Assembly: GCF_012726195.1 (NCBI RefSeq)
Contig: NZ_JAASAF010000006.1
Location: 248,001 to 312,000, forward strand
Reading direction: 5' to 3'
Source: Rhodococcus sp. HNM0563
GTDB taxonomy: Bacteria > Actinomycetota > Actinomycetes > Mycobacteriales > Mycobacteriaceae
DNA length: 64,000 nucleotides
Shown: piece by piece, positions 55,678 to 63,970 of the stretch
How the letters are laid out: each line of letters begins with the position of its first letter
Numbering within the stretch: position 1 is the stretch's first letter
Program-made: the position numbers and the translations under genes
Notes under the pieces: generated by a model
Seen by the model: the letters and a program-made list of their open reading frames with translations, nothing else
Database searches by the model: none
What the model was told of the DNA's origin: nothing

Positions 55678-56180
55678 CTTCGCGAGCCTCTCGACATACC
55701 CGTCGAGGGGCTCGAGGTGTTTGTGCTGCGACGTGTGCGCGGGCCGGTCCGGTAGCCGCGGCATGTCGGGCATTCGTCGCTCGCCTCCCAGAGTCCGACG
55801 TCAGTGCTTCGACGCTGCGCGCAGGGGTGCCATTCCCCGTGCGTGAAACCGACTGGGCGCCAGTACCTTCGTCTCCACAGCTGGCGGTGGAGCACCCGCT
55901 CGTGAGGGTCGACACGAACGACCGGGTCCAGCGTAAGCCGCACGTCTTCTGCGACGTGGGGCCAGAAGCGTTGGTCGAGATGGTCTATCGGGGTATGGCG
56001 ACCGGGCAGCTGTGGGGAAGGGGCCGAAGGCAAGCTCAGGGACCCGTAGGGTCTCCGTACGGTCAGGCACCGTCGCCCGCAGGGCGCCCGCATCTTTACG
56101 CCGTCCCGTGCTCTGTCTTTGGCGACCTCGATATTTGCGGCTAGATGTCTGACTATCGAAGGGCCATGATCGAGGCAACA
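55678..56180. other. No clear gene; possible remnants
   Basis: No reading frame here has a convincing start, ribosome site and codon pattern. On the minus strand a stretch near 55800-55980 reads W-R-P-V-G-F-T-H-G-E-W and R-F-W-P-H-V-A-E-D-V, which looks protein-like but lacks a plausible start and stop, so it may be the relic of a lost gene. Short GC hairpins are present. Confidence 0.4.
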
Positions 56181-56465
56181 ATGACACCTATGACGACTGT
56201 GCCGCTGGGCGAGGCCAAGGACAAACTTTCTGCGCTGGTCGAAAGCGTAGAGTCGACACACGATATCATCACGATCACTCGGTACGGGAAGCCTGCCGCG
56301 GTGCTCATGTCCGCCGAAGACCTGGAATCGCTGCACGAGACGATTTACTGGCTTTCACGTTCAGGCACCCGCGAGGCGGTCGCCGAAGCAGACCAGGACT
56401 ACGCCCTCGGCCAGACGACCTCACTCGAGGATCTGCGCGCCGAATACGGTCTACCGCCGCGGTGA
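56181..56465 (+). CDS. Phd/YefM-family antitoxin
   Basis: This is a 94-residue protein from MTPMTTVPLGEAKDKLSALVESV, chosen because GAGG lies 6 bases before this ATG. The N-terminal DNA-binding half has the family pattern V-x-L-x-E-A-K-x-x-L-S-x-L-V and ITRYGKPAAVLMSAEDLESL; the C-terminal half is an acidic, flexible toxin-binding tail (REAVAEADQDYALGQT). It represses its own operon and neutralises the partner toxin. The partner downstream is truncated, so this may be a stranded antitoxin. Confidence 0.85.
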   Translation: MTPMTTVPLGEAKDKLSALVESVESTHDIITITRYGKPAAVLMSAEDLESLHETIYWLSRSGTREAVAEADQDYALGQTTSLEDLRAEYGLPPR

Positions 56466-56605
56466 CAAGACAGGCGTCCGAGGCATACCGTGCGAGGTTG
56501 CGTCACCGGCGCGGCGACTACCGCGACCGGCTGCATATCGATGACGTCGAACGGGTCGTTGTAGTCATCGACATCGACCACCGAGCCCATATCTATCGGA
56601 CGTGA
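56462..56605 (+). pseudogene. Truncated RelE-type toxin
   Basis: A 47-codon frame beginning GTG in the antitoxin stop (GTGA overlap, as in intact modules) reads RGDYRDRLHIDDVERVVVVIDIDHRAHIYRT. This is the C-terminal half of RelE/ParE toxins (RGDYRxxYxIDD...VxxIxHRxxxYR). About 40 N-terminal residues, including the first helices, are missing, and the expected YR after GDYR is changed to DRL. It is therefore probably inactive, though the retained strands could still bind the antitoxin. Confidence 0.8.
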
Positions 56606-56645
56606 CCGAAGAAATTCTCGTCGCTCGCGGACGGATGGAGAGTCA

Positions 56646-57572
56646 TTATTCGAAGTAGTCCTCATCGACCTCGACGACAGTGAAGATCTGCCGAGTCTGC
56701 ACTGCAACGCCGTACCGGATCATCAAGTCCGCGAGGCGCTGTCCGTCGATCAGGATGATCCGGGTGGCGATGTTCTGAGCGTACTCGCGGGCGCCGGAGG
56801 TGAATGCGCTGGTGGTGATGAAGACGCCGCGGGCGGCACCTACGCCGTGCAGGGCGCCGACGAACGCCTGAATCTCGGGTCTGCCGACTGTGTTGTCGAC
56901 GGCGTAGCGCTTGGCCTGCACGTAGATGCGTTCGAGTCCGAGCGGGTCCTGGTCGATGACACCATCTACACCGCCATCGCCCGATCCGCCGATACGGGCT
57001 GCCCGGCCTTCGGTACCGCCGTATCCCATCGCAACGAGTACGTCGAGCACCGACTGCTCCAGGAATTCGGGGGCCTGATTGCGGAGCCGGTCGAGAAGGT
57101 CGGCCGCGACCTCGGCATGCAGGCGACTGACGCCGCCTTCGATCTGCTCGAGCGGCTCGACTTCCTCTTCGACCGTCACGTGTGAGTCGTGTGCAATGTT
57201 GTTCGACGGGGCTGTACGCGCTGGTGTGTACGCCTGGTACGCGGGGAGCGCCTTCAGAGTCTGCTCTGTGATCCCGTCCGGATAGGCCGCGAGCAGGCTG
57301 CGCCCGGCATCGGTGATGACGAAGGTTGCGCGGGCCGGCTTGTCGACAAGCTTTGCGCGGTAGAGCCCACTGAGCGCCCATCCGATCCGATTGTCGGCGC
57401 GCCGCTGTCCCGACGGAAGCATCTCCGCCCGCTGCTCGGCAGTCAATCCGAGATGGTCCTCCACCGCTGTATGCAGGTCCCGCTTTCGCCAGACCTGTTC
57501 ATCCATCAGTACTTCCAGCACGGGAGTGAGAAAACCGGACCACACCGGCATCTCCGATACCGGCGCAGTCAC
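56646..57572 (-). CDS. Mrr-type restriction endonuclease
   Basis: This is a 308-residue protein. The N-terminal winged helix (Mrr_N, about 10-95) contains EQVWRKRDLHTAVEDHLGL. The C-terminal Mrr_cat PD-(D/E)xK fold (about 165-290) has GYGGTEGRAARIGGSGDGGVDGV and YVQAKRY, giving the D...QxK catalytic core. Type IV Mrr enzymes cut modified DNA. Its GTG start overlaps the hsdS stop (GTGA), so it is the third gene of hsdM-hsdS-mrr. Coupling a methylation-dependent nuclease to a methyltransferase operon is odd unless its target differs from the system's own mark. Confidence 0.88.
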   Translation of the reverse strand: MTAPVSEMPVWSGFLTPVLEVLMDEQVWRKRDLHTAVEDHLGLTAEQRAEMLPSGQRRADNRIGWALSGLYRAKLVDKPARATFVITDAGRSLLAAYPDGITEQTLKALPAYQAYTPARTAPSNNIAHDSHVTVEEEVEPLEQIEGGVSRLHAEVAADLLDRLRNQAPEFLEQSVLDVLVAMGYGGTEGRAARIGGSGDGGVDGVIDQDPLGLERIYVQAKRYAVDNTVGRPEIQAFVGALHGVGAARGVFITTSAFTSGAREYAQNIATRIILIDGQRLADLMIRYGVAVQTRQIFTVVEVDEDYFE

Positions 57573-58714
57573 AGCTCGCCTCGGAAGGCGCGGGATTGGA
57601 GGGAGGCGAATAGGGCGTCGAGCTCGGCGAGGGCGGCGTGGTGTCCCGCCTTGAGTTCGCTAGTTCGCGTGATGCGTTCCGCGAAGTCATCTCTGAGGTG
57701 CTGAGGCGGAAGCGGGATCGACAGCGCCCTCAGTATTGCGAGGTTTATGTTCTTCTGTGCAGACTCGGGTGCACTTGCTTCGATGGTCCGCTGCAGAAAT
57801 GACAGCCAGACGCGCACGTATTCGACGGTTGACGGATTTGCTGTGAAACCAACGACGCTGTCAGGGAAGCACGCATCGAACATCAAGATCCCTGTCTTAG
57901 CGATATTCGCCGCGATGGTGATACATAGGGTCCCTGCTGGCCACTTCTTGCTTTGCCGCAAGCCCAGGTCCGAGTAGTACTGCCCAGTCGACAAGATGTA
58001 GCCGTCCGAGTTTGCAACCTCGCCAGTCTGAACCAGAGGATGCTCAGTACCCAGAAGCTCCGCAGCGTTCCGCGGACGGTGCTTCGAGACCCCGCGATCC
58101 AATGTGCCTACGGCTCCCAATGTCGCTAGTTCCCACTTCTTGGGGTTAAGCACCGGGTCGCCGAACATGTCGATGAAGATCGACTGGGTCAGCTCGTCGA
58201 GGCGGGCGAGGGCTTCGCGGCGCTTGGTGCGGAGGGCGTCGGTGTGGTCGAGGACCGCCGCGATCCGCCGCTGTTCCTCGATCGGAGGCAATGGCACAGG
58301 AAGCGTCGCAAGTTCCTTCGGACTCAGACGCGGTAGGTTAGCTCCAGCGCTCCGCGCATTCGCCCATTCGACCAGCGATGGTTGTCGGAGATAGTGGAGG
58401 AGAAATCGCGCATCAACCACTTCGGATACGCGGATCGGCAAGATATCAGTGCTGCACACACCGGCGAACCCAGGGATGGTGATCTTCGCAAGGTACGGCC
58501 GCAGCTTCCCATACAGAATGTCGCCTGGTTCGAAGACGAACTTTGCACTCGCGAGCTCACCCGCCGCGACTGGGAGGGCGTCGAGCATCCGTCCGCCCGA
58601 CTCGATGTGCTCTAGGCCAACATACATTGTGCCGTCAACGATCCCGCTCGCCTGAATCTGTGTACGTGGAAGCGCGGCAACTTTACCAAGTGTGACGACG
58701 GGCCACCTACTCAC
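57569..58714 (-). CDS. hsdS: Type I restriction specificity subunit
   Basis: This is a 381-residue protein with two target-recognition domains (about 1-165 and 190-345), each followed by a conserved helix: LPPIEEQRRIAAVLDHTDALRTKRREALARLDEL after the first, and HLRDDFAERI...LAELDALFASLQSRAFRGEL after the second. These form the coiled spacer that sets the gap between half-sites. GTG start, overlapping the hsdM stop by 4 bases. It dictates the sequence bound by HsdM2S and, with HsdR, cut. The recognition site cannot be predicted from the sequence alone. Confidence 0.93.
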   Translation of the reverse strand: MSRWPVVTLGKVAALPRTQIQASGIVDGTMYVGLEHIESGGRMLDALPVAAGELASAKFVFEPGDILYGKLRPYLAKITIPGFAGVCSTDILPIRVSEVVDARFLLHYLRQPSLVEWANARSAGANLPRLSPKELATLPVPLPPIEEQRRIAAVLDHTDALRTKRREALARLDELTQSIFIDMFGDPVLNPKKWELATLGAVGTLDRGVSKHRPRNAAELLGTEHPLVQTGEVANSDGYILSTGQYYSDLGLRQSKKWPAGTLCITIAANIAKTGILMFDACFPDSVVGFTANPSTVEYVRVWLSFLQRTIEASAPESAQKNINLAILRALSIPLPPQHLRDDFAERITRTSELKAGHHAALAELDALFASLQSRAFRGEL

Positions 58715-60255
58715 GCCGCACCCCCCGCAAGCATCTCCCGCAGCTGCGCCATGCCGTCAACGATGTCCTTCTCGAGCCGATCCAGCTCGTCGAGGATCTC
58801 GGTCGGCGCTCTGTGCTCGACTTCCTCGTGCACGATCTCTTTGTACCGATTCAAGCTCAGGTCGTAGCCCTGCGCGGCGATATCCTCACGCGGCACGCAG
58901 AAGCTCTGCTCCGTCCGCGCGCGCTCCAACTCGCCGCCGTCGCGATCAGCCCAGCGCCGCAACACATCCGGGAGGTTGTTCTTCACGTGCTCGTCATCCG
59001 ACAACTCGGCCAGCGCACCGAGCTTGTCGGCGTCGAGCAGTGGGTTGCGCTTGTCGTCGAGGGACATGCCGTCGGCCTGCACGTCGTAGAACCAGACGTT
59101 GTCGGTGCCACCGGAGTTGGTCTTGGTGAAGAACAAGATCGCCGTCGACACACCGGCATACGGCTTGAACACCCCGGACGGCAGTTTGACCACCGCGTCG
59201 AGCTTTTGGTCCTCGACCAGAATCCTGCGAAGTTCCTTGTGCGCCTTCGACGATCCGAACAACACACCGTCCGGGACGATCACCGCCGCGCGGCCGCCGG
59301 GCTTGAGCAGGCGCAGGAACAGCGCCAGGAACAGTAGTTCCGTCTTCTTCGTCTTCGCGATCTGCTGGAGATCCTTCGCGGTGTTCTCGTAGTCGAGGCT
59401 GCCCGCGAATGGCGGGTTGGCGAGAATCAGCGAATATGCCTCGGCATCACCGGTGTTCGCTTCCGCCAGCGAGTCGCGATAGCGGATGTCGGGTTGCTCG
59501 ATGCCGTGCAGCAGCATGTTCATCGACCCGATTCGCAGCATCGTGTTGTCGAAGTCGAACCCGTGGAACATCTCGTGGTGGTACTGCTCGCGCCCCTTGC
59601 CGGAGTTGATCGCATCCGCATGGTTGGCGCGCATGTACTCCGACGCACCCACGAGGAACCCGCACGTGCCGGACGCCGGGTCCACGATCGTGTCGCCCGG
59701 CTTCGGGGCTGTCATGTGCACCATCAGTTCGATGATGTGACGCGGCGTGCGGAACTGGCCGTTCTGCCCGGCGGCGGCGATCTTTGCGAGCAGGTATTCG
59801 TAGATGTCGCCCTTGGTGTCGCGGTTCTCCATCGGCACCTTGTCCAGCCGGTCCACCACCCGCTGCAGCATCCCGGCGTTCGGGATGCTGAGCCGCGCGT
59901 CCTTCATGAAATGGGCGTACGTGGACTCCTCGCCGCGCATGTTCTTGATGAACGGGAACACCCGGTTCGCGACGATCTCGAACATCTCGTCGGCATGCCG
60001 GTCCTTGAACACCGACCAGCGCAGGTCGTTGTAGGGCAGGCCCTGGTCGTCGATGCCCTCGGGGAACGGGTTGCCTTCGAGCGGTGTGCCGAGCAGGTTC
60101 GCTTTCTCCAACGCGAGCGTCTGCTCGTCGTCCAACCGGCGAATGAACAGCAGGTAGGTGATCTGTTCCATCACCTCCAGCGGATTGGAGATACCGCCTG
60201 TCCAGAACGCGTCCCAGACTGCGTCGACCTTGTTCTTGATGTCACCGGTGATCAC
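58711..60255 (-). CDS. hsdM: Type I restriction N6-adenine methyltransferase
   Basis: This is a 514-residue modification subunit read from GTG ATC ACC (VITGDIKNKVDAVWDAFW), the usual start of the HsdM N-terminal domain. AdoMet motif I is DPASGTCGFL near 211 and catalytic motif IV is NPPF near 285. The helical N-terminal domain (about 5-150) and C-terminal HsdS-binding helix (EILDELDRLEKDIVDGM) are complete. It methylates adenine in the site set by HsdS and protects self DNA. It is the first gene of hsdM-hsdS-mrr; an in-frame extension upstream of the GTG has no support. Confidence 0.95.
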   Translation of the reverse strand: MITGDIKNKVDAVWDAFWTGGISNPLEVMEQITYLLFIRRLDDEQTLALEKANLLGTPLEGNPFPEGIDDQGLPYNDLRWSVFKDRHADEMFEIVANRVFPFIKNMRGEESTYAHFMKDARLSIPNAGMLQRVVDRLDKVPMENRDTKGDIYEYLLAKIAAAGQNGQFRTPRHIIELMVHMTAPKPGDTIVDPASGTCGFLVGASEYMRANHADAINSGKGREQYHHEMFHGFDFDNTMLRIGSMNMLLHGIEQPDIRYRDSLAEANTGDAEAYSLILANPPFAGSLDYENTAKDLQQIAKTKKTELLFLALFLRLLKPGGRAAVIVPDGVLFGSSKAHKELRRILVEDQKLDAVVKLPSGVFKPYAGVSTAILFFTKTNSGGTDNVWFYDVQADGMSLDDKRNPLLDADKLGALAELSDDEHVKNNLPDVLRRWADRDGGELERARTEQSFCVPREDIAAQGYDLSLNRYKEIVHEEVEHRAPTEILDELDRLEKDIVDGMAQLREMLAGGAA

Positions 60256-60347
60256 GGGTACCGCTACCTGCCTGTTCTGCTCGCCGAAGTCCAACAGAAC
60301 TGTATAGACCCGGCCACCGACACCGAGCGTGCAGGTTAGGGTGCCAT

Positions 60348-61187
60348 GTGCCCGAATCTCCGATCGGCAGTGTTCCGAGCGGTCCGGTCCCAGAAGCACT
60401 GGCCGCACGGCTGAGGTCTGCCGGATGTGTCTTCGCGGAAGACGAAGCCCGCCTGCTCAGCGATGCGGCGCGTAGCCCGTCCGATCTGGAAGACCTCATA
60501 CAGCAGCGGATCGACGGGCGTCCTCTCGAGCACGTGCTGGGATGGGCAGAATTCTGCGGTCTGCGGATCAGCGTCGACGCAGATGTGTTCGTTCCACGCC
60601 GTCGCACCGAATTTCTCGTGCACTGCGCCGCCGAACTCGTTGCACCGGGTTCATTCGTCGTCGACATGTGCTGCGGCTGCGGTGCGGTCGGGGCCGCGCT
60701 CGCCGCTGTCGAACCCACCATCCGGCTGCACGCCGCGGACGTCGACCCCGCGGCGGTCCGTTGCGCGCGGCGCAACCTCGAACGATGCGGCGGCGACGCA
60801 CACTGCGGCGACCTCTTCGCGGCGCTGCCGGACTCGATGCGAGGCCACACCGATGTGATCGTCGCCAATGCCCCCTACGTACCGACGGCGGCGATCGCGA
60901 CAATGCCGTCCGAGGCACGACTGCACGAGCCGCGTGTCGCGCTGGACGGCGGTGCCGACGGACTCGATGTGCATCGTCGCCTGGCGGTGTCCGCGTCGGA
61001 GTGGCTTGCGCCCGGTGGACACCTGCTGATGGAAGCCGGCCTCCGGCAGGTCGAGGCAGCAACCGGGATCCTCGCTGCGGAGGGACTGACAACGGTCGTT
61101 CACCGGTCGGACGAGTTCGATGCCACCGTGGTCGTCGGAGTCGCCGACGGTCGCGGCGTTCCCTCGCAGATCGCGCCCAGTGTGTAA
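60348..61187 (+). CDS. PrmC/HemK-related N5-glutamine methyltransferase homologue
   Basis: This is a 279-residue class I methyltransferase. The N-terminal helical domain (about 10-70, LEDLIQQRIDGRPLEHVLGWAEF) resembles PrmC. The AdoMet motif VVDMCCGCGAVGAAL is near 105-120 and the catalytic segment is VIVANAPYVP near 172-181, i.e. N-A-P-Y instead of PrmC's N-P-P-Y. This variant is known as a separate group of PrmC-related methyltransferases that do not replace the release-factor enzyme. GTG start (a nearby ATG is out of frame). The substrate is unknown. Confidence 0.85.
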   Translation: MPESPIGSVPSGPVPEALAARLRSAGCVFAEDEARLLSDAARSPSDLEDLIQQRIDGRPLEHVLGWAEFCGLRISVDADVFVPRRRTEFLVHCAAELVAPGSFVVDMCCGCGAVGAALAAVEPTIRLHAADVDPAAVRCARRNLERCGGDAHCGDLFAALPDSMRGHTDVIVANAPYVPTAAIATMPSEARLHEPRVALDGGADGLDVHRRLAVSASEWLAPGGHLLMEAGLRQVEAATGILAAEGLTTVVHRSDEFDATVVVGVADGRGVPSQIAPSV

Positions 61188-61206
61188 GGCGATCGGCGGT
61201 GGGTAG
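61182..61206 (+). promoter_or_regulatory. Weak SigF/SigB-like promoter before the aldehyde dehydrogenase
   Basis: GTGT (61182-61185), 15 bases, GGGTAG (61201-61206), only 8 bases before the ATG at 61215. If real, the transcript would start at or next to the ATG and be leaderless. Confidence 0.3.
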
Positions 61207-61214
61207 ACCGAAGT

Positions 61215-62621
61215 ATGGTCACCTTCGCACTCCAGAACCCGAACACCGGTACCGACGAAGAGCAATTCGAACGAATCGAAGACACAGACCGAGATGCGAT
61301 CCTCGATCGCGCCACCGAAGCCCAGCGCAGCTGGCAGGAGACCTCCATCGACCAGCGCGCGGATGTTCTCCGGGCCGTCGCCGATCTCTATGAACAGCAC
61401 AAAGATCGGCTGATCGACTACATGGGCCGGGAGATGGGCAAACTCCGACCGTGGGGCGCGGCCGAACTGGACATCGTGGTGGGCATCTACCGCTGGTATG
61501 CGGACAACGCCCACGAACTGCTCGCGCCCGAGGAACTCCCGGCGCAGGGCGCGGACCGTTCGTACGTGGTCAAGCGGCCGCTCGGTGTGATCCTGGGCAT
61601 CATGCCGTGGAACTTCCCGTACTACCAGGTCGCGCGATGGGCTGCCCCCAACCTGCTGCTCGGAAATGCACTGGTGCTCAAGCACGCGGGGATCTGCCCG
61701 CTTTCCTCCCAGGCGTGCGAGCACCTCCTGATCGAGGCCGGGCTGCCGCGTGGGGTGTTCCAGAACATCTATGCTTCCGGCTCCCAGATGGAACCGTTCA
61801 TCGCAGACAAGCGGATCCAGGGTGTCTCCCTCACCGGATCCGAAGGCGCCGGTTCGGCCGTGGCGAAGACGGCCGGGGAACACTACAAGAAGTCGCTACT
61901 CGAGCTGGGCGGGAACGACCCCTTCCTCGTGTTGGATGCCGACAACCTGGAGTGGGTACTGGACCGATACGTGGACATCCGGATGTTTGCCTCGGGCCAG
62001 GCGTGCAATGCGCCGAAGCGGCTCATCGTGCAGCCGGAATTCTACGATCGCACGGTGGCCTACCTGGAAAAAGCAATCGGTGCGCTCACGGTGGGTGCCT
62101 ATGACGATCCGGATGCCGACGTAGGCCCCCTCAGCTCGATCGGTGCCCGCGACGAGATCGTCGACCGCCTCGACACCGCAGCACGCGAGGGGACCGCCAC
62201 GATCCGGGTGGGCGGGAAGAAAATCGACCGCGACGGCGCGTACATGGAGCCGACCCTGCTCACCGATGTGGACCCGTCCGCAGATGTGGGGTGCAACGAG
62301 ATCTTCGGCCCGGTCGCGATCGTGTACAAGGCGGACGGGGTGGACGAGGCCGTACGCATTGCCAACGAGGAATCCGAGTACGGACTGTCCAGCTCTGTAT
62401 GGTCCTCGGACGTCGACAAGGCACACGAGGTGGCTGCGCGGCTCAAGGATGGCATGACGTTCGTCAACGAGCACGCCGTCACCGCAGCCGGTCTGCCTTT
62501 CGGCGGTGTCGGCCGTTCCGGCTACGGCCGCGAGCTGGCGCAGTGGGGCGTGGGCGAATTCGTCAACGAGAAACTGATCCGTGTGTCCGGACAGCACAGC
62601 GCTGGTCTGTCGCCCACATGA
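61215..62621 (+). CDS. Succinate-semialdehyde-type aldehyde dehydrogenase
   Basis: This is a 468-residue NAD(P)+-dependent dehydrogenase. Cofactor segments MPWNFPYYQVARWAAPNLLLG near 133 and GSEGAGSAV near 210, general base Glu in LELGGNDPF near 229, catalytic Cys in GQACNAPKR near 263, and EIFGPVA near 360 are all present. The Asn-rich F-x-x-x-L-L-G context and the close are as in the GabD/Sad (succinate-semialdehyde) group. It oxidises an aldehyde to an acid; the exact substrate is not certain. It runs convergently into rskA. Confidence 0.9.
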   Translation: MVTFALQNPNTGTDEEQFERIEDTDRDAILDRATEAQRSWQETSIDQRADVLRAVADLYEQHKDRLIDYMGREMGKLRPWGAAELDIVVGIYRWYADNAHELLAPEELPAQGADRSYVVKRPLGVILGIMPWNFPYYQVARWAAPNLLLGNALVLKHAGICPLSSQACEHLLIEAGLPRGVFQNIYASGSQMEPFIADKRIQGVSLTGSEGAGSAVAKTAGEHYKKSLLELGGNDPFLVLDADNLEWVLDRYVDIRMFASGQACNAPKRLIVQPEFYDRTVAYLEKAIGALTVGAYDDPDADVGPLSSIGARDEIVDRLDTAAREGTATIRVGGKKIDRDGAYMEPTLLTDVDPSADVGCNEIFGPVAIVYKADGVDEAVRIANEESEYGLSSSVWSSDVDKAHEVAARLKDGMTFVNEHAVTAAGLPFGGVGRSGYGRELAQWGVGEFVNEKLIRVSGQHSAGLSPT

Positions 62622-62649
62622 GCGTCGATTGCCCGCCGCAATCGGGCGA

Positions 62650-63405
62650 TCAACCGAGCGGTAACTCAGCGAAAATGCTTGTCGGCTGGGCCGACCCGCC
62701 TTCCGGCTCCACACTGAATCCCAATGCGGTCGCATCCGAGATGCCTTCGAGCACAGCCGTGGTCGACGGTGCGACGTCGGCGGGTGTCATGGTGCCTGCG
62801 GCAGTCGCGCCGTCCGGCCCGATCAGCCACATCTGGTAGACGGTGCCGTCGGTCGGCGGCGCGACGTTGTTCATCACCAGCACACCGGCGTCGACGTCCT
62901 TCGAATACACGACCGTTGCCGTGCCGCCCCCTTCGATCGAACCCGAGGTGGTGCGCACGTCCTCGGCGGCGAGGACCTGCGCCGAGGTGGGGGGAGTGTC
63001 CTGGCCGAGCTGGGTTGCCACGCCGATACCGGCGATGGCGATCACCACCGCGGCCGCTGCCGCCAGCAGGAAATAGCGTCGCCGGTTCCGGCGTGCCGAC
63101 AGGTCGATGGGGGAATCGGGCGCAGAGGAACCGGGAGCGGTGCCGATGGATTCAGCAGTGTCGATGGCTTCGAGCAGGCGGTGACGTACATGGGCCGGTG
63201 GCTCGGCGACTGTCGCATGCGAAACCTGTGCCATCGTCTCGCGAACCTCGCGGACCTCGCGCCGAAATGCTGCGGCGACGTCGGAGTCGGCCTCGGCCAC
63301 TCGCAGTTCGATTTCGCGGCGTTCGTCGTCCGAGACCGCATCCAGGGCGTACACAGCGGCGAGGTCGAGCAGATGGTCGTCGAAGTCGAGACGGCTACTC
63401 GTCAT
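62650..63405 (-). CDS. rskA: Anti-sigma-K factor, RskA type
   Basis: This is a 251-residue single-pass membrane protein. The cytoplasmic anti-sigma domain (about 1-95, DLAAVYALDAVSDDERREIE) fits the zinc-less ASD of RskA. A basic stop (RRNRRRYF) precedes one TM helix (LLAAAAAVVIAIAGIGV, about 108-124), and the external part (about 130-251) contains YQMWLIGPDG, the RskA hallmark. It holds SigK inactive and is removed by regulated proteolysis. It overlaps sigK by 11 bases on the same strand, the standard gene order. Confidence 0.92.
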   Translation of the reverse strand: MTSSRLDFDDHLLDLAAVYALDAVSDDERREIELRVAEADSDVAAAFRREVREVRETMAQVSHATVAEPPAHVRHRLLEAIDTAESIGTAPGSSAPDSPIDLSARRNRRRYFLLAAAAAVVIAIAGIGVATQLGQDTPPTSAQVLAAEDVRTTSGSIEGGGTATVVYSKDVDAGVLVMNNVAPPTDGTVYQMWLIGPDGATAAGTMTPADVAPSTTAVLEGISDATALGFSVEPEGGSAQPTSIFAELPLG

Positions 63406-63970
63406 CGCTGGTCACCCCCAGACAGTTCTTCAAGCGGATCAGGCCGTCCCTGATTCTCGATTTGATGGTCGGCAGCGTCGAGGCCAGTCGTTCCGACACT
63501 TCGCGATAGGTGAGCCCGCCGTAGTAGGCGAGCTCGACCGACTGGCGCTGCAGATCGGTCAGCGTGCCCAGACAATCGAGGACCTGACGCGTGTCGTCGC
63601 GACGGAGTGCTTCGTCGCTGACAGTGTCGAACTCTGTGGTCGTGGACAACGCGCCGTAGCGGGCCTCTCGTTCGGCGCCCGACTGCTCGGAGCGCACCCG
63701 GTCTACCGCCCTGCGGTGTGCCAGGGTGATCAGCCACGACAGCGCCGATCCCTGCGTGCGGTCGAATCCCGTCGCGGTCCGCCACACCTGCAGGTAGACC
63801 TCCTGCAGTGTTTCTTCGCTGTAGCCGGGATCGCGCAGTACCCGCAACACCATGCCGTACGCCCGCGCTCGCGTCAGGTCGTAGAACTGCGCGAAGGCAG
63901 CCGAATCCTCCGCCGCGACTCGATCGAGCAACGCTTCGAGTGTGTCGGTTCCGCCACCGACGTCGGTCAT
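63395..63970 (-). CDS. sigK: ECF sigma factor SigK
   Basis: This is a 191-residue sigma-70 family ECF factor. Region 2 covers about 22-92 (FAQFYDLTRARAYGMVLRVLRD, EETLQEVYLQVW, SALSWLITLAHRRAVD) and region 4 about 130-183, with YYGGLTYREVSERLASTLPTIKSRIRDGL as helix-turn-helix. The close partner rskA and the motif spacing fit SigK. It probably transcribes its own operon and exported redox/antigen genes, as in mycobacteria; the promoter lies right of the window except for 30 bases. Confidence 0.92.
   Translation of the reverse strand: MTDVGGGTDTLEALLDRVAAEDSAAFAQFYDLTRARAYGMVLRVLRDPGYSEETLQEVYLQVWRTATGFDRTQGSALSWLITLAHRRAVDRVRSEQSGAEREARYGALSTTTEFDTVSDEALRRDDTRQVLDCLGTLTDLQRQSVELAYYGGLTYREVSERLASTLPTIKSRIRDGLIRLKNCLGVTSDDE

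Noticed and set aside
55611-56336. Minus-strand frame of about 240 codons covering the gap and the antitoxin
   Set aside because: It runs antisense through a well-supported Phd antitoxin, with no ribosome site and poor codon pattern; kept only as a possible remnant in its central part.
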